From IMG/VR virus record IMGVR_UViG_3300049001_000044, positions 248,001 through 312,000 of that record: a DNA stretch of 64,000 nucleotides; one strand, written 5' to 3'. The translations under genes were made by a program, and so were the position numbers. The notes beneath the pieces were generated by a model. It was not told the origin of the DNA, searched no databases, and was given only the letters and a program-made list of their open reading frames with translations. Shown here piece after piece: positions 47,009 to 55,525 of the stretch (position 1 is its first letter; each line of letters begins with the position of its first letter). Origin of the DNA: a virus.

Positions 47009-49705
47009 TCAGAATTCAAGCAGACGTTTTACATGAACGCCTTGAGGAGTTGGGACTTCATGACCAAGAGCAGCGAACACACCACCCAGTTTCGCATCGA
47101 ACATCTTCTGCTCCGTCTTCTTAATGTCGACGCTGAAGTTCTCCACGAACCATTTCGGGAATCGCAGCAGTTCGGCTGGCAGGGCGATCGACTTCATCCC
47201 ATAGTTGTTGGGCTTGAGGTAGTAAACCAGACCCTTGTCACCGCTTCGAATCGACTTTGCACCCTTGTCGAACTCATCCAACAGCATGTTGTAGTTCATA
47301 GCTGCCATCGCGTGACCTGGGACACGAGGCTTCTTACCTATGCCACCGTTCTTCTGCCAAACGAAGTACTCAGCTGTGTACTGCTCCAAGTTGTTGATTT
47401 GCTTTGCCACACCCAGCAGGAAGACGTTGTCAGGGTTCTTCAACACAATCCTACGCTGGCTGTTCACGTAGTCAGAGACGGTGTCGAGGTCTTCACCATT
47501 CAAGATCATGTCCACAGTCTCTTTCAAGAACTTCTGGATAATCTTCGGGGTATCGGCCTTCTTAATCTCCGAGCCTTGCGACTTCATCTTGTCGACGCGC
47601 TTGCCTTCGATGTCGAAGCACTTGATCATGTACTTCTTCTTCGCTTGGAACAGGCCACGAACACCAACAACTTCCCTTGCCGCTTGGATGTGGGTGTCAA
47701 AGCCAGGCTGACACAGGAATCCATTCCTCATCAAGTCAGGGAACGAGTCATTCACTAGCTTTGCCACTTCATCAGCGATCGCCACTGCGGTGTCATTGTC
47801 CTCTGCACCCACGCACTTGAAGTAACCAGAGTCGGTGTCAGAGTAGATGATCGCATCGCTGTCGATCGTGTAAAGAATCTGCAGATCGCCTTTGTCGTCG
47901 ATGATGCGCTGCTTCTTCAGTGGGACTTGCTCACCAGTCAGGTAGAAGTTCAGCGTCTCCAACATGTGCTTGGTGATTCGACGGCCAGATGCGGTAACTG
48001 ATGCACCCATTCGTTCGTCACCGAAGCGGAAGGCCACGTTCAGCAGAGCGCCATACAGCGAGTTCATCGAGATTTTCTTGGTCAGCTGGAGAAGATCAAA
48101 CTGCTCAGCCAACTTCTCGTACTCTGCCTTCTTGACTGGATCCTCTTCCTTGTCCGCCAACTTGGAGTATTTCTTCTTTTCTGCCTGAAGACGAATACGC
48201 TCAGTGTACCAGAAACCAAGAATGTCTGCAACGACACCCCTTCCGTTACCTTGATCGAAGACAGTGCCGTAGCCAGAGACTGCCCACTTGTTGTCGATGA
48301 GGATCTGTTTCCATTCAGCAGCAGTCTTCACATGCTGGGTGCCATCTTCCAGAATCAGTGTGCAACGTACTGCGTGATCGCCACGGTTGATTGCTTCCCA
48401 ATCTGCTTCATCTTCAGTGTTGGTGAACTGACCGATGATCTTCTCAGGGGAGATGTTGATGGAACGAATGACGTTTGGATACAGCGACTTGATGTCAACT
48501 GATGCTGGCAGATCATGCATGCCAACCTTTGGCGACAATACAACCGCGCCCTCAACCTTGTTGTTCTGCCCAATGACCTTATCATGGACGATCTTGTTCA
48601 GAACTCTGTGTGCGTGGTTGGTAATGCCCGTCTCCACGTACTTCACAGTACCAAGAATAGCTGCGAAGTCGACGGTGTTTTCGTGCGCCATCTGATTGAC
48701 TAGCGCAATGAACTTGAACTTCTGATCCAGCTTTACCAGCACTTCAACGTCTCGTGCGTTGTATGTGATGAAGTGGATGAAGTCGTTTAGGTACAGTTCT
48801 TCCAGGGTACCGTCATAGTCCAGCTTTGGTACGTCCAGCTCTTCGTTCGCGATGTTTGCCAGCGCATAGGAGGTGCGACCTTCGAACGTGAACTTCTCGA
48901 ACAGTTGGCGGTAGTCAAGGTGCGAACGACCTTGGAACTTGTAGACTGGTTCTTCGTTGCCGAAGTGGTTCATCATCTCCTTGCGAGGAGGACGGCAGCC
49001 GGGCAGCTCCAGACTTGACAGAGCTTTTTCACCCATGAGCAACTTGATGCGTTCGCAGACGTAGGGTACGTCATAGAACTCCGAGTTCCAACCACTGATG
49101 ATGTCAGCGTCTTGGATCAAGTCAAGGGTTCGTTCGAGCAGTTCCAGCTCGTCTCGGCAAATGATGATGTTGGGCTCGAAGCCCATCTTCTGCTGTTTCC
49201 AATTCTCATGGATTTTATCCATGAACGTCTCATCTATCACATAGCCTGGCGGAGGAACAGCTAAGGTGATGTACTCGTTAGTCCACGAGCTGTAGATAGT
49301 GTTGGCGTTGATTGGGGCGTAAGGGTTCGAAGGGCCTGCAAAGCCAATCGACTGTTTGTAATCAACCTCAATGTCGAAGAAGACGAAGTTGACAGGAGGG
49401 GTGGGACGTCCGTAGTACATATCCATCAGCACTCGGGCGAGTGGACGAATATCGGACTCAAACTTGACTGGACATGCACGAGAAAGGTAGTCGAACTCCT
49501 CTTTGGAGTCTGCGTCAACCCTCGCAAGCTTGTCACCAAAGATCGACTCATACTCACCATCTTCGTCAGGGACGTAGAAGTAGTAAGGAGGTTTCACTAA
49601 GGTGGTGAAGCGCTCACGCGTCTCGATGTCGCGTTCTACAACGACGACTCGATCTTGCTTGTAGTCCATCCAAGCAGCGATGTAATTGCTAGTGGCTTCA
49701 GTCAT
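47009..49705 (-). CDS. 43: DNA polymerase, family B, gp43-like
   Basis: 898 aa, the same length as T4 gp43. Exonuclease: Exo I F-F-D-I-E (Asp111, Glu113), Exo II G-W-N-S-E-F-Y-D-V-P, Exo III Y-N-A-R-D (Asp319). Polymerase: motif A S-V-D-I-K-S-L-Y-P (Asp404), motif B K-K-I-S-M-N-S-L-Y-G and motif C S-D-T-D-S near residue 620. All catalytic acids are present, so it should be a proofreading replicative enzyme. The last residues (H-V-K-R-L-L-E-F) may be the clamp-binding tail. A terminator follows, and the start sits just after the groES terminator. Confidence 0.95.
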   Translation of the reverse strand: MTEATSNYIAAWMDYKQDRVVVVERDIETRERFTTLVKPPYYFYVPDEDGEYESIFGDKLARVDADSKEEFDYLSRACPVKFESDIRPLARVLMDMYYGRPTPPVNFVFFDIEVDYKQSIGFAGPSNPYAPINANTIYSSWTNEYITLAVPPPGYVIDETFMDKIHENWKQQKMGFEPNIIICRDELELLERTLDLIQDADIISGWNSEFYDVPYVCERIKLLMGEKALSSLELPGCRPPRKEMMNHFGNEEPVYKFQGRSHLDYRQLFEKFTFEGRTSYALANIANEELDVPKLDYDGTLEELYLNDFIHFITYNARDVEVLVKLDQKFKFIALVNQMAHENTVDFAAILGTVKYVETGITNHAHRVLNKIVHDKVIGQNNKVEGAVVLSPKVGMHDLPASVDIKSLYPNVIRSINISPEKIIGQFTNTEDEADWEAINRGDHAVRCTLILEDGTQHVKTAAEWKQILIDNKWAVSGYGTVFDQGNGRGVVADILGFWYTERIRLQAEKKKYSKLADKEEDPVKKAEYEKLAEQFDLLQLTKKISMNSLYGALLNVAFRFGDERMGASVTASGRRITKHMLETLNFYLTGEQVPLKKQRIIDDKGDLQILYTIDSDAIIYSDTDSGYFKCVGAEDNDTAVAIADEVAKLVNDSFPDLMRNGFLCQPGFDTHIQAAREVVGVRGLFQAKKKYMIKCFDIEGKRVDKMKSQGSEIKKADTPKIIQKFLKETVDMILNGEDLDTVSDYVNSQRRIVLKNPDNVFLLGVAKQINNLEQYTAEYFVWQKNGGIGKKPRVPGHAMAAMNYNMLLDEFDKGAKSIRSGDKGLVYYLKPNNYGMKSIALPAELLRFPKWFVENFSVDIKKTEQKMFDAKLGGVFAALGHEVPTPQGVHVKRLLEF

Positions 49706-49719
49706 AGGAATAGGAAAAT

Positions 49720-49745
49720 GGCTCTAAGAGTACATACTTAGAGCC
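49720..49745 (-). terminator. Intrinsic terminator after groES
   Basis: GGCTCTAAG pairs with CTTAGAGCC; leftward ATTTTCC follows. It separates the groES operon from the polymerase gene. Confidence 0.7.
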
Positions 49746-49763
49746 GTGGTAAATCAAGTTTGC

Positions 49764-50060
49764 TTACATGTCACGAATGATGGCAAGAACGTCTGCTTCA
49801 GCCATGATGGTGAAGACTTCGCCTTCAACCTTCACTTCTTGGCCAACGTTCTTGGCGAAGATCACAGTGTCACCTGCTTGAACTTGCAGTGGCTTCACAT
49901 TGCCGTTCTTGTCTTCACGGCCTGGACCGACTGCAATCACAACACCACGGTCAGGGCGTTCGCTCGAAGTGTCGGGGATGTACAGACCACTTTCGGTCTT
50001 CTTGACGGTGTCTGCTTTTTGGACTACGATGCGGTCCAGGATAGGATTGATTTGTGCCAT
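49764..50060 (-). CDS. groES: GroES-like co-chaperonin of bacterial type
   Basis: A 98-aa, full-length GroES: N-terminal I-L-D-R-I-V-V-Q, mobile loop T-E-S-G-L-Y-I-P-D (which contacts GroEL), G-V-V-I-A-V-G-P-G, the roof loop region with K-N-G-N-V-K-P-L, and V-Q-A-G-D-T-V-I-F plus the C-terminal A-E-A-D-V-L-A-I. It is close to bacterial GroES, unlike T4 gp31, which has little sequence similarity. Likely used with host GroEL to fold the phage capsid or other large proteins. Confidence 0.92.
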   Translation of the reverse strand: MAQINPILDRIVVQKADTVKKTESGLYIPDTSSERPDRGVVIAVGPGREDKNGNVKPLQVQAGDTVIFAKNVGQEVKVEGEVFTIMAEADVLAIIRDM

Positions 50061-50063
50061 TTC

Positions 50064-50417
50064 TTATTCCTCAATGCTGTTGAATTGTGCGGATGCGGCG
50101 ATGGAAGTGTTCAGCATCAGCGCTTCCAGGGCCATTTCCATTTTCTCGATCTCTGCCTTCTTCTGATCAAAGTTGTTGTTGAAGAACAGGGAGACCAGAG
50201 TCATGAACATCTTAGGCTCGATGCCAAGCTTCTCAACTGCGCTCTCCTTCAGCGTCTTGATCGACTCTTGTTCATCGAGGATTTTGGTCTTGCATCGCAC
50301 TGCTTCGTCGACATAGTTCTGGAGTTTTGCACGATCGGACGGGTTGTTCAGAATTTCGTGGACATCACGGAACTTCGAAGCTTTCTTACCGGTCGTTGTG
50401 AGTTGATTCTTGGCCAT
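50064..50417 (-). CDS. dsbA: DsbA-like double-stranded DNA-binding protein
   Basis: A 117-aa helical protein. Residues ~45-100 (KTKILDEQESIKTLKESAVEKLGIEPKMF then LFFNNNFDQKKAEIEKMEMALE) match the pattern of T4 DsbA (89 aa), which has K-L-K-I-S... D-E-L-G-V-D-G-K-M-F and then a K/E-rich helix. T4 DsbA binds dsDNA and is linked to late promoters. The extra N-terminal 25 residues are basic (MAKNQLTTTGKKASKF). It lies 4 nt from groES. By-eye assignment, moderately sure. Confidence 0.6.
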   Translation of the reverse strand: MAKNQLTTTGKKASKFRDVHEILNNPSDRAKLQNYVDEAVRCKTKILDEQESIKTLKESAVEKLGIEPKMFMTLVSLFFNNNFDQKKAEIEKMEMALEALMLNTSIAASAQFNSIEE

Positions 50418-50501
50418 CTAAATTTCTCCTAAAATGAGGTGGTGCTTAACTATGAAATTGTAATTTGCTAGCCATCGTAAAGTTACTTCGGCCTGCCTGA
50501 C

Positions 50502-50864
50502 TTAGATCGTATTACTGAGGGAGATGTGCGCGCTAATGGAGTAAAGAATCTCTTCAGTCTCTTTGTACTCTTTCGCCTTCGCCACATAGAGTCGTGCGAC
50601 TTGCTTGTCGGCAAACTCAACCTTCTCTTCGTCTCGATCGCGGAATTTGGATACGACGATGAATTGCTCGTCGCTGACTTTGTTCAGCAGCGCGCACAGC
50701 CGATGCATGAGGCCTTGAAGCTGGTTTAGGCACTCATCATAGGTTGGGTAGTAGTGTGAGGTGATGATCATCTCGGCCGCGTTTTTGGCAATGGAAACCA
50801 GGGGCTCCACAGCAAGGAGCCGGCAGCTCTTAGAGAGCCGAGCATTGTAGATGTATTTGGACAT
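50502..50864 (-). CDS. Unknown helical protein (120 aa)
   Basis: Nearly all helix: SKSCRLLAVEPLVSIAKNAAEMI, then CLNQLQGLMHRLCALLNKVSD and VARLYVAKAKEYKETEEILYSI. The last residues are hydrophobic (SAHISLSNTI). No catalytic motif. It starts 2 nt after the stop of its upstream neighbour, so it is part of that operon. Unknown. Confidence 0.6.
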   Translation of the reverse strand: MSKYIYNARLSKSCRLLAVEPLVSIAKNAAEMIITSHYYPTYDECLNQLQGLMHRLCALLNKVSDEQFIVVSKFRDRDEEKVEFADKQVARLYVAKAKEYKETEEILYSISAHISLSNTI

Positions 50865-50866
50865 GG

Positions 50867-51418
50867 TCAGTGCAGAGAAGCCGGTGTTGGTGGGATTTCT
50901 CGATGAGCAGACGTTGCACGGGTTGCTTCTTCCTCCATCATCTTTCCCTTCTCATCCATGTAGACGTTAGGGTTGATGGCGATTCGCATCTTGATCTTGT
51001 AGTTGGCTGCCTCTAACTGCATACGGACAGCAACGTAGTCGCCGAGAGGATCAAACCGTCGGGTGACGACTACTGGAAATTGGTTGTCTTCCTTCACCAA
51101 ACTCTCTGCGTACTCTTCAGCGATCGCCTCTTGCGTCAACTGCTCTTCAGTGGGTTCGATGGTAGGAATCGAAGGGAAGAATTCAGGGTTGTAATCCACC
51201 GATTCGGTGTAGTCATCATGGTCAAGCTTGTTGTTCTCAAGCATGAAGTCGACTGCTTCTTGCCCTGCCGAAGCAGCCTCCATGTCGTTGGTGAAATCGT
51301 AAGAGCCGATGGTTACCCGCTTGACGCCGAAGTTTTGGCCTAACAGGAATTCCAAGCTCGCTGCTTCACCCTCCAAATCCAAGATGTAGAGGGCGGGCAG
51401 AATCTTGTTTGCGATCAT
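50867..51418 (-). CDS. Unknown acidic protein (183 aa)
   Basis: It starts with alpha/beta (ALYILDLEGEAASLEFLLGQNFGV and KRVTIGSYDF), has a central acidic region (EPTEEQLTQEAIAEEYAE) and a strand-rich end (VVVTRRFDPLGDYVAVRMQLE, YKIKMRIAINP). Overlaps the 51415 gene by ATGA. The combination is not one I recognise; it may be a small virion or assembly protein because its partner has a late promoter. Confidence 0.6.
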   Translation of the reverse strand: MIANKILPALYILDLEGEAASLEFLLGQNFGVKRVTIGSYDFTNDMEAASAGQEAVDFMLENNKLDHDDYTESVDYNPEFFPSIPTIEPTEEQLTQEAIAEEYAESLVKEDNQFPVVVTRRFDPLGDYVAVRMQLEAANYKIKMRIAINPNVYMDEKGKMMEEEATRATSAHREIPPTPASLH

Positions 51419-52479
51419 ACTGGTCCAAGAATTTTCTTGCTCGCAAAGCGTGCTTCTTCTGTGTCAGTCACAACTGCTGATGAGGATCCAACCGTGAAAA
51501 GATCGGTTGAGATGTAAGCCTCAGGTACCAGCATTAGAGGTGGGAACAACTCCGAGAGAAGTGCTTGGCTGGCGGTGAGTCTTCCACTATCGTGGGCCGT
51601 GTTGAAGTCATCCGATAGAATCGACTGATCAACTACAAAGTTTAGGTACCTGTCGGTTGATTGGTAAGGGGTAGACGCGAGTAAGAAGAAGGCCTCATCG
51701 CTCACATCGTTCTTCACAACTCTAATCTTACCAGCGGTCAGACCTGCGATTACGTCCGTGCTGTACAGGTACCACTTCGAAGTTCCACCATTCGCCTCAG
51801 CCTGCACGACGTAATCTATGTTCGACCATGAACCACGAGTGAGGGATGGCAACAGGGTTTTGTTGCGCGTCAGGGTAAGAGTGCGAGTGGTAGTTGACTT
51901 TTCGGTATAGATGATAATATCAACGATCGCGCCAGCAAAAATCTGTGTCCTGAACGTGATGCGAGACGGCTCCAGAAGGAAGTCAGTCGTATCAACGCCA
52001 TTCACCCGCACGGTGATTCTACCCTCGTCAATAGCCAGCTGGTCAAAGCGCAGGTTCTTGCCAACACTGTCCTTGCCAGAAATCAGCGTAGTGCTGGCGG
52101 AGGGCTTGAATTGATACTGCTGATAGGCGACATCGCCCACTCTCTTCTGCTCTAGCGAGATGGTGAGCTGGGTAGGAAGGGCAGTTGGAGAGTCGCTTCG
52201 CACCGCCAACACCAAGCTTCCTGTCGCAGAGGTGGAGAGGGTAAAGTTTGGAGTGACAGATACTGCTCCAGCTTTGGCATGAGTCACGCCACGAGCATAC
52301 CACTCCTCAACACCGTTCACTGCCTTAGTAGCAGTGGGTTGGGCGGTTTCTTTCGTTGGGATAAGCCTACCTAGGCAACCCTTTGTGATCGTGCAGCTGT
52401 CCGGCGTTACACGAAGGTTGTCCTTGACAAAGCTCTTGCTTCTTCGGCACGTGGTGCACTCGTAGTTTACGTAACTCAT
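51415..52479 (-). CDS. Late protein with N-terminal zinc ribbon and beta-rich body (354 aa)
   Basis: Residues 7-35 carry Y-E-C-T-T-C then two further Cys (C-T-I-T-K-G-C-L), a plausible zinc ribbon. The rest is almost all beta strand with alternating Val/Thr/Ser and no catalytic motif. A leftward late box (52505-52512) lies 26 nt upstream. A virion component such as a neck or baseplate accessory fits, but no family is certain. Confidence 0.6.
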   Translation of the reverse strand: MSYVNYECTTCRRSKSFVKDNLRVTPDSCTITKGCLGRLIPTKETAQPTATKAVNGVEEWYARGVTHAKAGAVSVTPNFTLSTSATGSLVLAVRSDSPTALPTQLTISLEQKRVGDVAYQQYQFKPSASTTLISGKDSVGKNLRFDQLAIDEGRITVRVNGVDTTDFLLEPSRITFRTQIFAGAIVDIIIYTEKSTTTRTLTLTRNKTLLPSLTRGSWSNIDYVVQAEANGGTSKWYLYSTDVIAGLTAGKIRVVKNDVSDEAFFLLASTPYQSTDRYLNFVVDQSILSDDFNTAHDSGRLTASQALLSELFPPLMLVPEAYISTDLFTVGSSSAVVTDTEEARFASKKILGPV

Positions 52480-52504
52480 GATTTTCCAAATAGGTGGGAT
52501 GGAA

Positions 52505-52512
52505 TATTTATC
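52505..52512 (-). promoter_or_regulatory. T4-type late promoter box (leftward)
   Basis: Reads GATAAATA leftward, just upstream of the zinc-ribbon gene. Confidence 0.55.
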
Positions 52513-52515
52513 CCA

Positions 52516-52707
52516 TCACTTACCCTCTACAACCTCATACAGCTGCTCCATCGGCACCCACTTCTTCCAATCGAAGGTGTCGTCAACAGGCGTGATCTCG
52601 ACAAGCGACATCTCACGTGGCGGCTTGCCTGGGACGGTGGTGACTCGTTTGACGGCCTTGCGACCCGTCAGCTTAACTTCGGTTCCATCAAACACAAATG
52701 TCTTCAT
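52516..52707 (-). CDS. Small beta-rich protein (63 aa)
   Basis: KTFVFDGTEVKLTGRKAVKR, then strands with VEITPVDDTFDW and a short helical end. A single small domain, likely five strands. Located directly before the late promoter of the zinc-ribbon gene. Unknown. Confidence 0.6.
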   Translation of the reverse strand: MKTFVFDGTEVKLTGRKAVKRVTTVPGKPPREMSLVEITPVDDTFDWKKWVPMEQLYEVVEGK

Positions 52708-52725
52708 GCACTACTCCAAGATGTT

Positions 52726-52743
52726 GGCTGTCGAATGACAGCC
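52726..52743 (-). terminator. Hairpin between small genes
   Basis: GGCTGTC and GACAGCC with loop GAAT, after the 52753 gene; no long T-run follows, so termination is uncertain. Confidence 0.45.
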
Positions 52744-52752
52744 TCCACCTAT

Positions 52753-52941
52753 TTACTTCTTCGCGTAGTGCTTTTCCAGACGAGCAATCGATCGACCAAC
52801 CCATGCTAGACTCTGCTCGATGTCTTGCATCGTATCTTGGAATTCCTTCCAATGTTTTTCCCAAATGTGGTCTGGCATCCGCATGTAGTCAAGGGGCTTT
52901 TCCTCCTTGACTTTCTTAACCTTCTTTGCAGGATCGCTCAT
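52753..52941 (-). CDS. Small basic helical protein (62 aa)
   Basis: The start at 52941 (MSDPAKKVKK) is preferred because it overlaps the stop of the tiny upstream gene as ATGA; an in-frame ATG seven codons upstream lies inside that gene. A Lys-rich start is followed by a helix with WEKHWKEFQDTMQDIEQSLAWVGR and a Lys end. No family recognised. Confidence 0.65.
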   Translation of the reverse strand: MSDPAKKVKKVKEEKPLDYMRMPDHIWEKHWKEFQDTMQDIEQSLAWVGRSIARLEKHYAKK

Positions 52942-53042
52942 GTCATCAACACCCATATCCATAGGATTATAGCCGGAATCCAGAAAAGAATTCGATCCCT
53001 TCTGAATTTCCGATTGTGCTTCTCAATCTGCTCTTCGGTCAT
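52938..53042 (-). CDS. Tiny single-pass membrane peptide (34 aa)
   Basis: MTEEQIEKHNRKFRRDR, then ILFWIPAIILWIWVLM: a charged cytoplasmic start and one Trp-rich membrane segment. Its ATG overlaps the exonuclease stop (ATGA) and its stop overlaps the next ATG (ATGA), so both junctions show translational coupling. Toxic or regulatory membrane peptides have this shape. Confidence 0.65.
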   Translation of the reverse strand: MTEEQIEKHNRKFRRDRILFWIPAIILWIWVLMT

Positions 53043-53665
53043 AGACCCAAAGCTTCTTTGACGAGCATACGAACCACTGCGCAGGTCTCAAGCGTCTGGC
53101 TTGCATCTTGCAGTGCGTCATGTTGACCACGTTCGTTGAAGCCCATCGCCTCGAACAGGAGGTCTGACTTGAACAGGCCCATGGTGATAAAGCCCAGCGC
53201 TGAAGTGTCCAACACTACGTGGTGCATTTGGATCCATCCTTCGCTGTTGGTGGTGCGCTCTACACTGAACTCGATACCAACGGTCATCGTCAGCTGGTTG
53301 GTAAAGCGGCGGTCGAACTCAGGGTTGTGGCCCAAGAACATCACCTTGTTATCAGGACCCCAATATTTCAGGATTAGTTCGAGTAGGGCGCCTGCCGCTT
53401 CTTCCTGTGTGAAGCCATTCTCTTCCAGGTACTCACGGGTCAAACCATGGATCTTCTCTGCCTCAGGCGACCACTTGTACTTCGAGGCGTCGAACTTGAT
53501 ATCGATCTTCAGCTTCTCGACAGGGGAGAAGTCCTTCGTGCGGAACACGATGATACCAATCTGGATGCCTTGGTACTCAATCGATGAGTCCTTGCCCCAT
53601 GCTGCGCCCGACGTTTCCCAGTCAACACAGAGGCCGAATTCCGGGGTTACTTGCTTAGTAGCCAA
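53039..53665 (-). CDS. DEDD 3'-5' exonuclease (DnaQ/DexA-like), TTG start
   Basis: The RNase T/DnaQ fold is seen from residue 12: L-C-V-D-W-E-T-S (Asp15, Glu17; motif I), F-L-G-H-N-P-E-F-D-R-R (motif II Asp) and H-D-A-L-Q-D-A (motif III His and Asp). The preferred start is TTG 53665 after AGGAGTAGTAA, placing motif I close to the N-terminus as in T4 DexA; an upstream ATG at 53710 overlaps the membrane gene further. It probably degrades DNA or trims RNA. It overlaps the upstream small membrane gene by 19 nt. Confidence 0.8.
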   Translation of the reverse strand: MATKQVTPEFGLCVDWETSGAAWGKDSSIEYQGIQIGIIVFRTKDFSPVEKLKIDIKFDASKYKWSPEAEKIHGLTREYLEENGFTQEEAAGALLELILKYWGPDNKVMFLGHNPEFDRRFTNQLTMTVGIEFSVERTTNSEGWIQMHHVVLDTSALGFITMGLFKSDLLFEAMGFNERGQHDALQDASQTLETCAVVRMLVKEALGL

Positions 53666-53850
53666 ATTACTACTCCTAAAGTGTAGATGATTAGCATGTG
53701 ACTCGCGCATGTTGGGAGGCTGTTCATCCAGCGATAGGGTAATGGCTTCGTCGTGATGGCTTGACACAGTAGCGCAGGCCAGATCAATAAGACGGTGATG
53801 GCCATACCAATAGACCAGATGATGTTCCATCCAACGGCGCGAGTCAGCAT
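53647..53850 (-). CDS. Small membrane protein with two segments (67 aa)
   Basis: Hydrophobic runs at about 8-29 (NIIWSIGMAITVLLIWPALLC) and 50-66 (MLIIYTLGVVIWLL) are joined by a short basic loop (TTKPLPYRWM). It starts 2 nt after the kinase gene ends and overlaps the exonuclease start. Holin-like or exclusion protein topology; unknown. Confidence 0.65.
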   Translation of the reverse strand: MLTRAVGWNIIWSIGMAITVLLIWPALLCQAITTKPLPYRWMNSLPTCASHMLIIYTLGVVIWLLSK

Positions 53851-53851
53851 G

Positions 53852-54436
53852 TTAGTCTTGTTTCATACGTTCGATCACCTCAACGAGACGGTAGTCGATG
53901 TGAATGGATTCGATGATAGCGTGAGGAAGACCGCCACCCACAACGAAGTCTTCGACCTCCTTGGCGTGGAACTCTCTACTCGCTTCATCAGCTCTGTTCG
54001 CTTCCGCAACGAATGGGATTTCTTCGCGGATAGGAACGATCAGTTGGCGTCGATACATTGTGCCTGCCAGATAGCGGCACGTTGCTTTGTAAGCGGAGAG
54101 GCGGTCTTGATCAACCTTTCCACCTAGACGATTCGACCACAGCTTCGCATAGCCCCATAAATCTGCAGGGGTACGATCAACTAAGGTGACGATGCCACTT
54201 TTGGTAATTTGCAGATCGCGATCATACATTGCTTGCATGATCGCATCTTGCAGGGCCCACATATTTTCTTCGGACTCCTGCGCGTACTTCAGGGAGTCCC
54301 AACCCAACACCGCTTGCGCAGTGCGAGAGAGTTGGGTATCTACCACAGGGTACCCGGCAGCTTTCACGGCTTGTAGAATGGTGCTCTTTCCGGTACCATG
54401 GGTACCGCAGAGACCGACGACGGATAGTTCTGTCAT
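53852..54436 (-). CDS. P-loop kinase, NadR/AAA_28-like (194 aa)
   Basis: The N-terminal strand V-V-G-L-C-G-T-H-G-T-G-K-S (7-18) is a Walker A loop, and T-L-V-D-R-T-P-A-D-L-W (~83-93) is a Walker B-type strand with the D-R-T seen in small-molecule kinases. The rest is helical with Arg/Lys-rich lids (Y-R-R-Q-L-I-V-P). This resembles AAA_28/NadR-type kinases that phosphorylate nucleosides or ribosides. Some phages use P-loop kinases on modified bases in DNA; nothing here separates these options. Confidence 0.65.
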   Translation of the reverse strand: MTELSVVGLCGTHGTGKSTILQAVKAAGYPVVDTQLSRTAQAVLGWDSLKYAQESEENMWALQDAIMQAMYDRDLQITKSGIVTLVDRTPADLWGYAKLWSNRLGGKVDQDRLSAYKATCRYLAGTMYRRQLIVPIREEIPFVAEANRADEASREFHAKEVEDFVVGGGLPHAIIESIHIDYRLVEVIERMKQD

Positions 54437-54912
54437 TTGCCCTCGTAATCTTTTGCTTCGGCGCAGTTCAAGCCATCCACATTCGGCCAGACATGAGTGA
54501 AGTCGCCGTCAGGAATGTTGGTGAGGAACCACGTCTTGTTGGATTTGATGTGATAGAAGGTTGGGCCCCTCAGGAAAAACCAACCATCCCAGTTGTCATC
54601 ATCGGTATCCTTCTTATCGAAGAGAATGAAGTAACCGTTGCGATCTTCGAGATAACAGATCTTCTGCGTCTTGTACTCACGGAAGAGAGCTGCATAGGCA
54701 TCATCCAACGTCAGCTCATCTTCCTTCGGCCCCAGCTCCTTGGCCTGCACTGCAGCTTCGACCTTCACCGTCTTCTCGCTGTAGCGACCATAGATGAGAG
54801 TGATGAGGATCAGGATCGAGACAATCACGATAGCTGCTGCCGCGAACATGTTTACATTCTTGTACCACGGCCGCTTGATCGGAGGTTCGTAGTTGGGGTT
54901 GTTGTAGCTCAT
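54433..54912 (-). CDS. Single-pass membrane protein with periplasmic-type domain (159 aa)
   Basis: The N-terminus is short and Pro-rich (NNPNYEPPIKRPW), followed by one strong segment near 23-42 (FAAAAIVIVSILILITLIYG). The rest (~110 aa) is aromatic and acidic with Y-C/C-Y pairs (KICYLED, LNCAEAK) that could form a disulfide. The start overlaps the next gene (ATGA). Unknown; an envelope role is likely. Confidence 0.6.
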   Translation of the reverse strand: MSYNNPNYEPPIKRPWYKNVNMFAAAAIVIVSILILITLIYGRYSEKTVKVEAAVQAKELGPKEDELTLDDAYAALFREYKTQKICYLEDRNGYFILFDKKDTDDDNWDGWFFLRGPTFYHIKSNKTWFLTNIPDGDFTHVWPNVDGLNCAEAKDYEGK

Positions 54913-55517
54913 TTTGCCAGGTCTTTCGATTTGAGGAAGTCGACGAACTCAAACAGCTCGTCAGTTTCTTGGATGAGATACTTCGCGCCGGACGTCGGCT
55001 CAATCCACTCGTAACGTACCACGCCATTTTCGAACTTGCGACGCAGATTGAAGATGTAGTCAGGCAGAACGACCGCGACTGCAGTCATCAGACCGCCCAG
55101 TGAATCTTCATCTTCATGGAAGGGCGCGAAGGGGAATCCACTCTTCTCAGCCAACACCAGTGCCTTCTTGATGTCCACGTGACGGCCGCCGTTCAGCGTG
55201 ATGTAGGTTTTGTAGTTGTCGGCCCAGTCAGCAACCATTTCGGTGTGACGAGGTTCAACGGCTGCCATTGGGTGAACGTACTTGCGGATGATGTCCACAG
55301 ATGCGTGGCCGGTTTGGATGCCCTGCTGGATCGAGCTGAGGTAGAAGTTGACGAAGGCGTACAGACGCAGCTCAGGTTTGTACGTTGGTTCCGGACCGGC
55401 TTCGTCCTCTTCCTTGTCAAGGACGACGAAGCCGGCGTCTTCGAGAGCCTTGCGCAGTTCCGCAGGGGTTATCTCTTCCAGCTTCTTCATCGCGTATTCG
55501 AAAAATGCTTGATTCAT
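54909..55517 (-). CDS. Unknown protein (202 aa)
   Basis: The start at 55517 follows AAGGAGAACT; the longer frame overlaps the upstream tiny gene. It has an acidic helix start (FFEYAMKKLEEITPAELRKALEDAG), a helical middle with HASVDIIRKYVHPMAAVEPRHTEMV and a beta-rich end (ALVLAEKSGFPFAPF, LMTAVAVVLPDYIFNL). No family recognised by eye. Confidence 0.6.
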   Translation of the reverse strand: MNQAFFEYAMKKLEEITPAELRKALEDAGFVVLDKEEDEAGPEPTYKPELRLYAFVNFYLSSIQQGIQTGHASVDIIRKYVHPMAAVEPRHTEMVADWADNYKTYITLNGGRHVDIKKALVLAEKSGFPFAPFHEDEDSLGGLMTAVAVVLPDYIFNLRRKFENGVVRYEWIEPTSGAKYLIQETDELFEFVDFLKSKDLAK

Positions 55518-55525
55518 AGTTCTCC

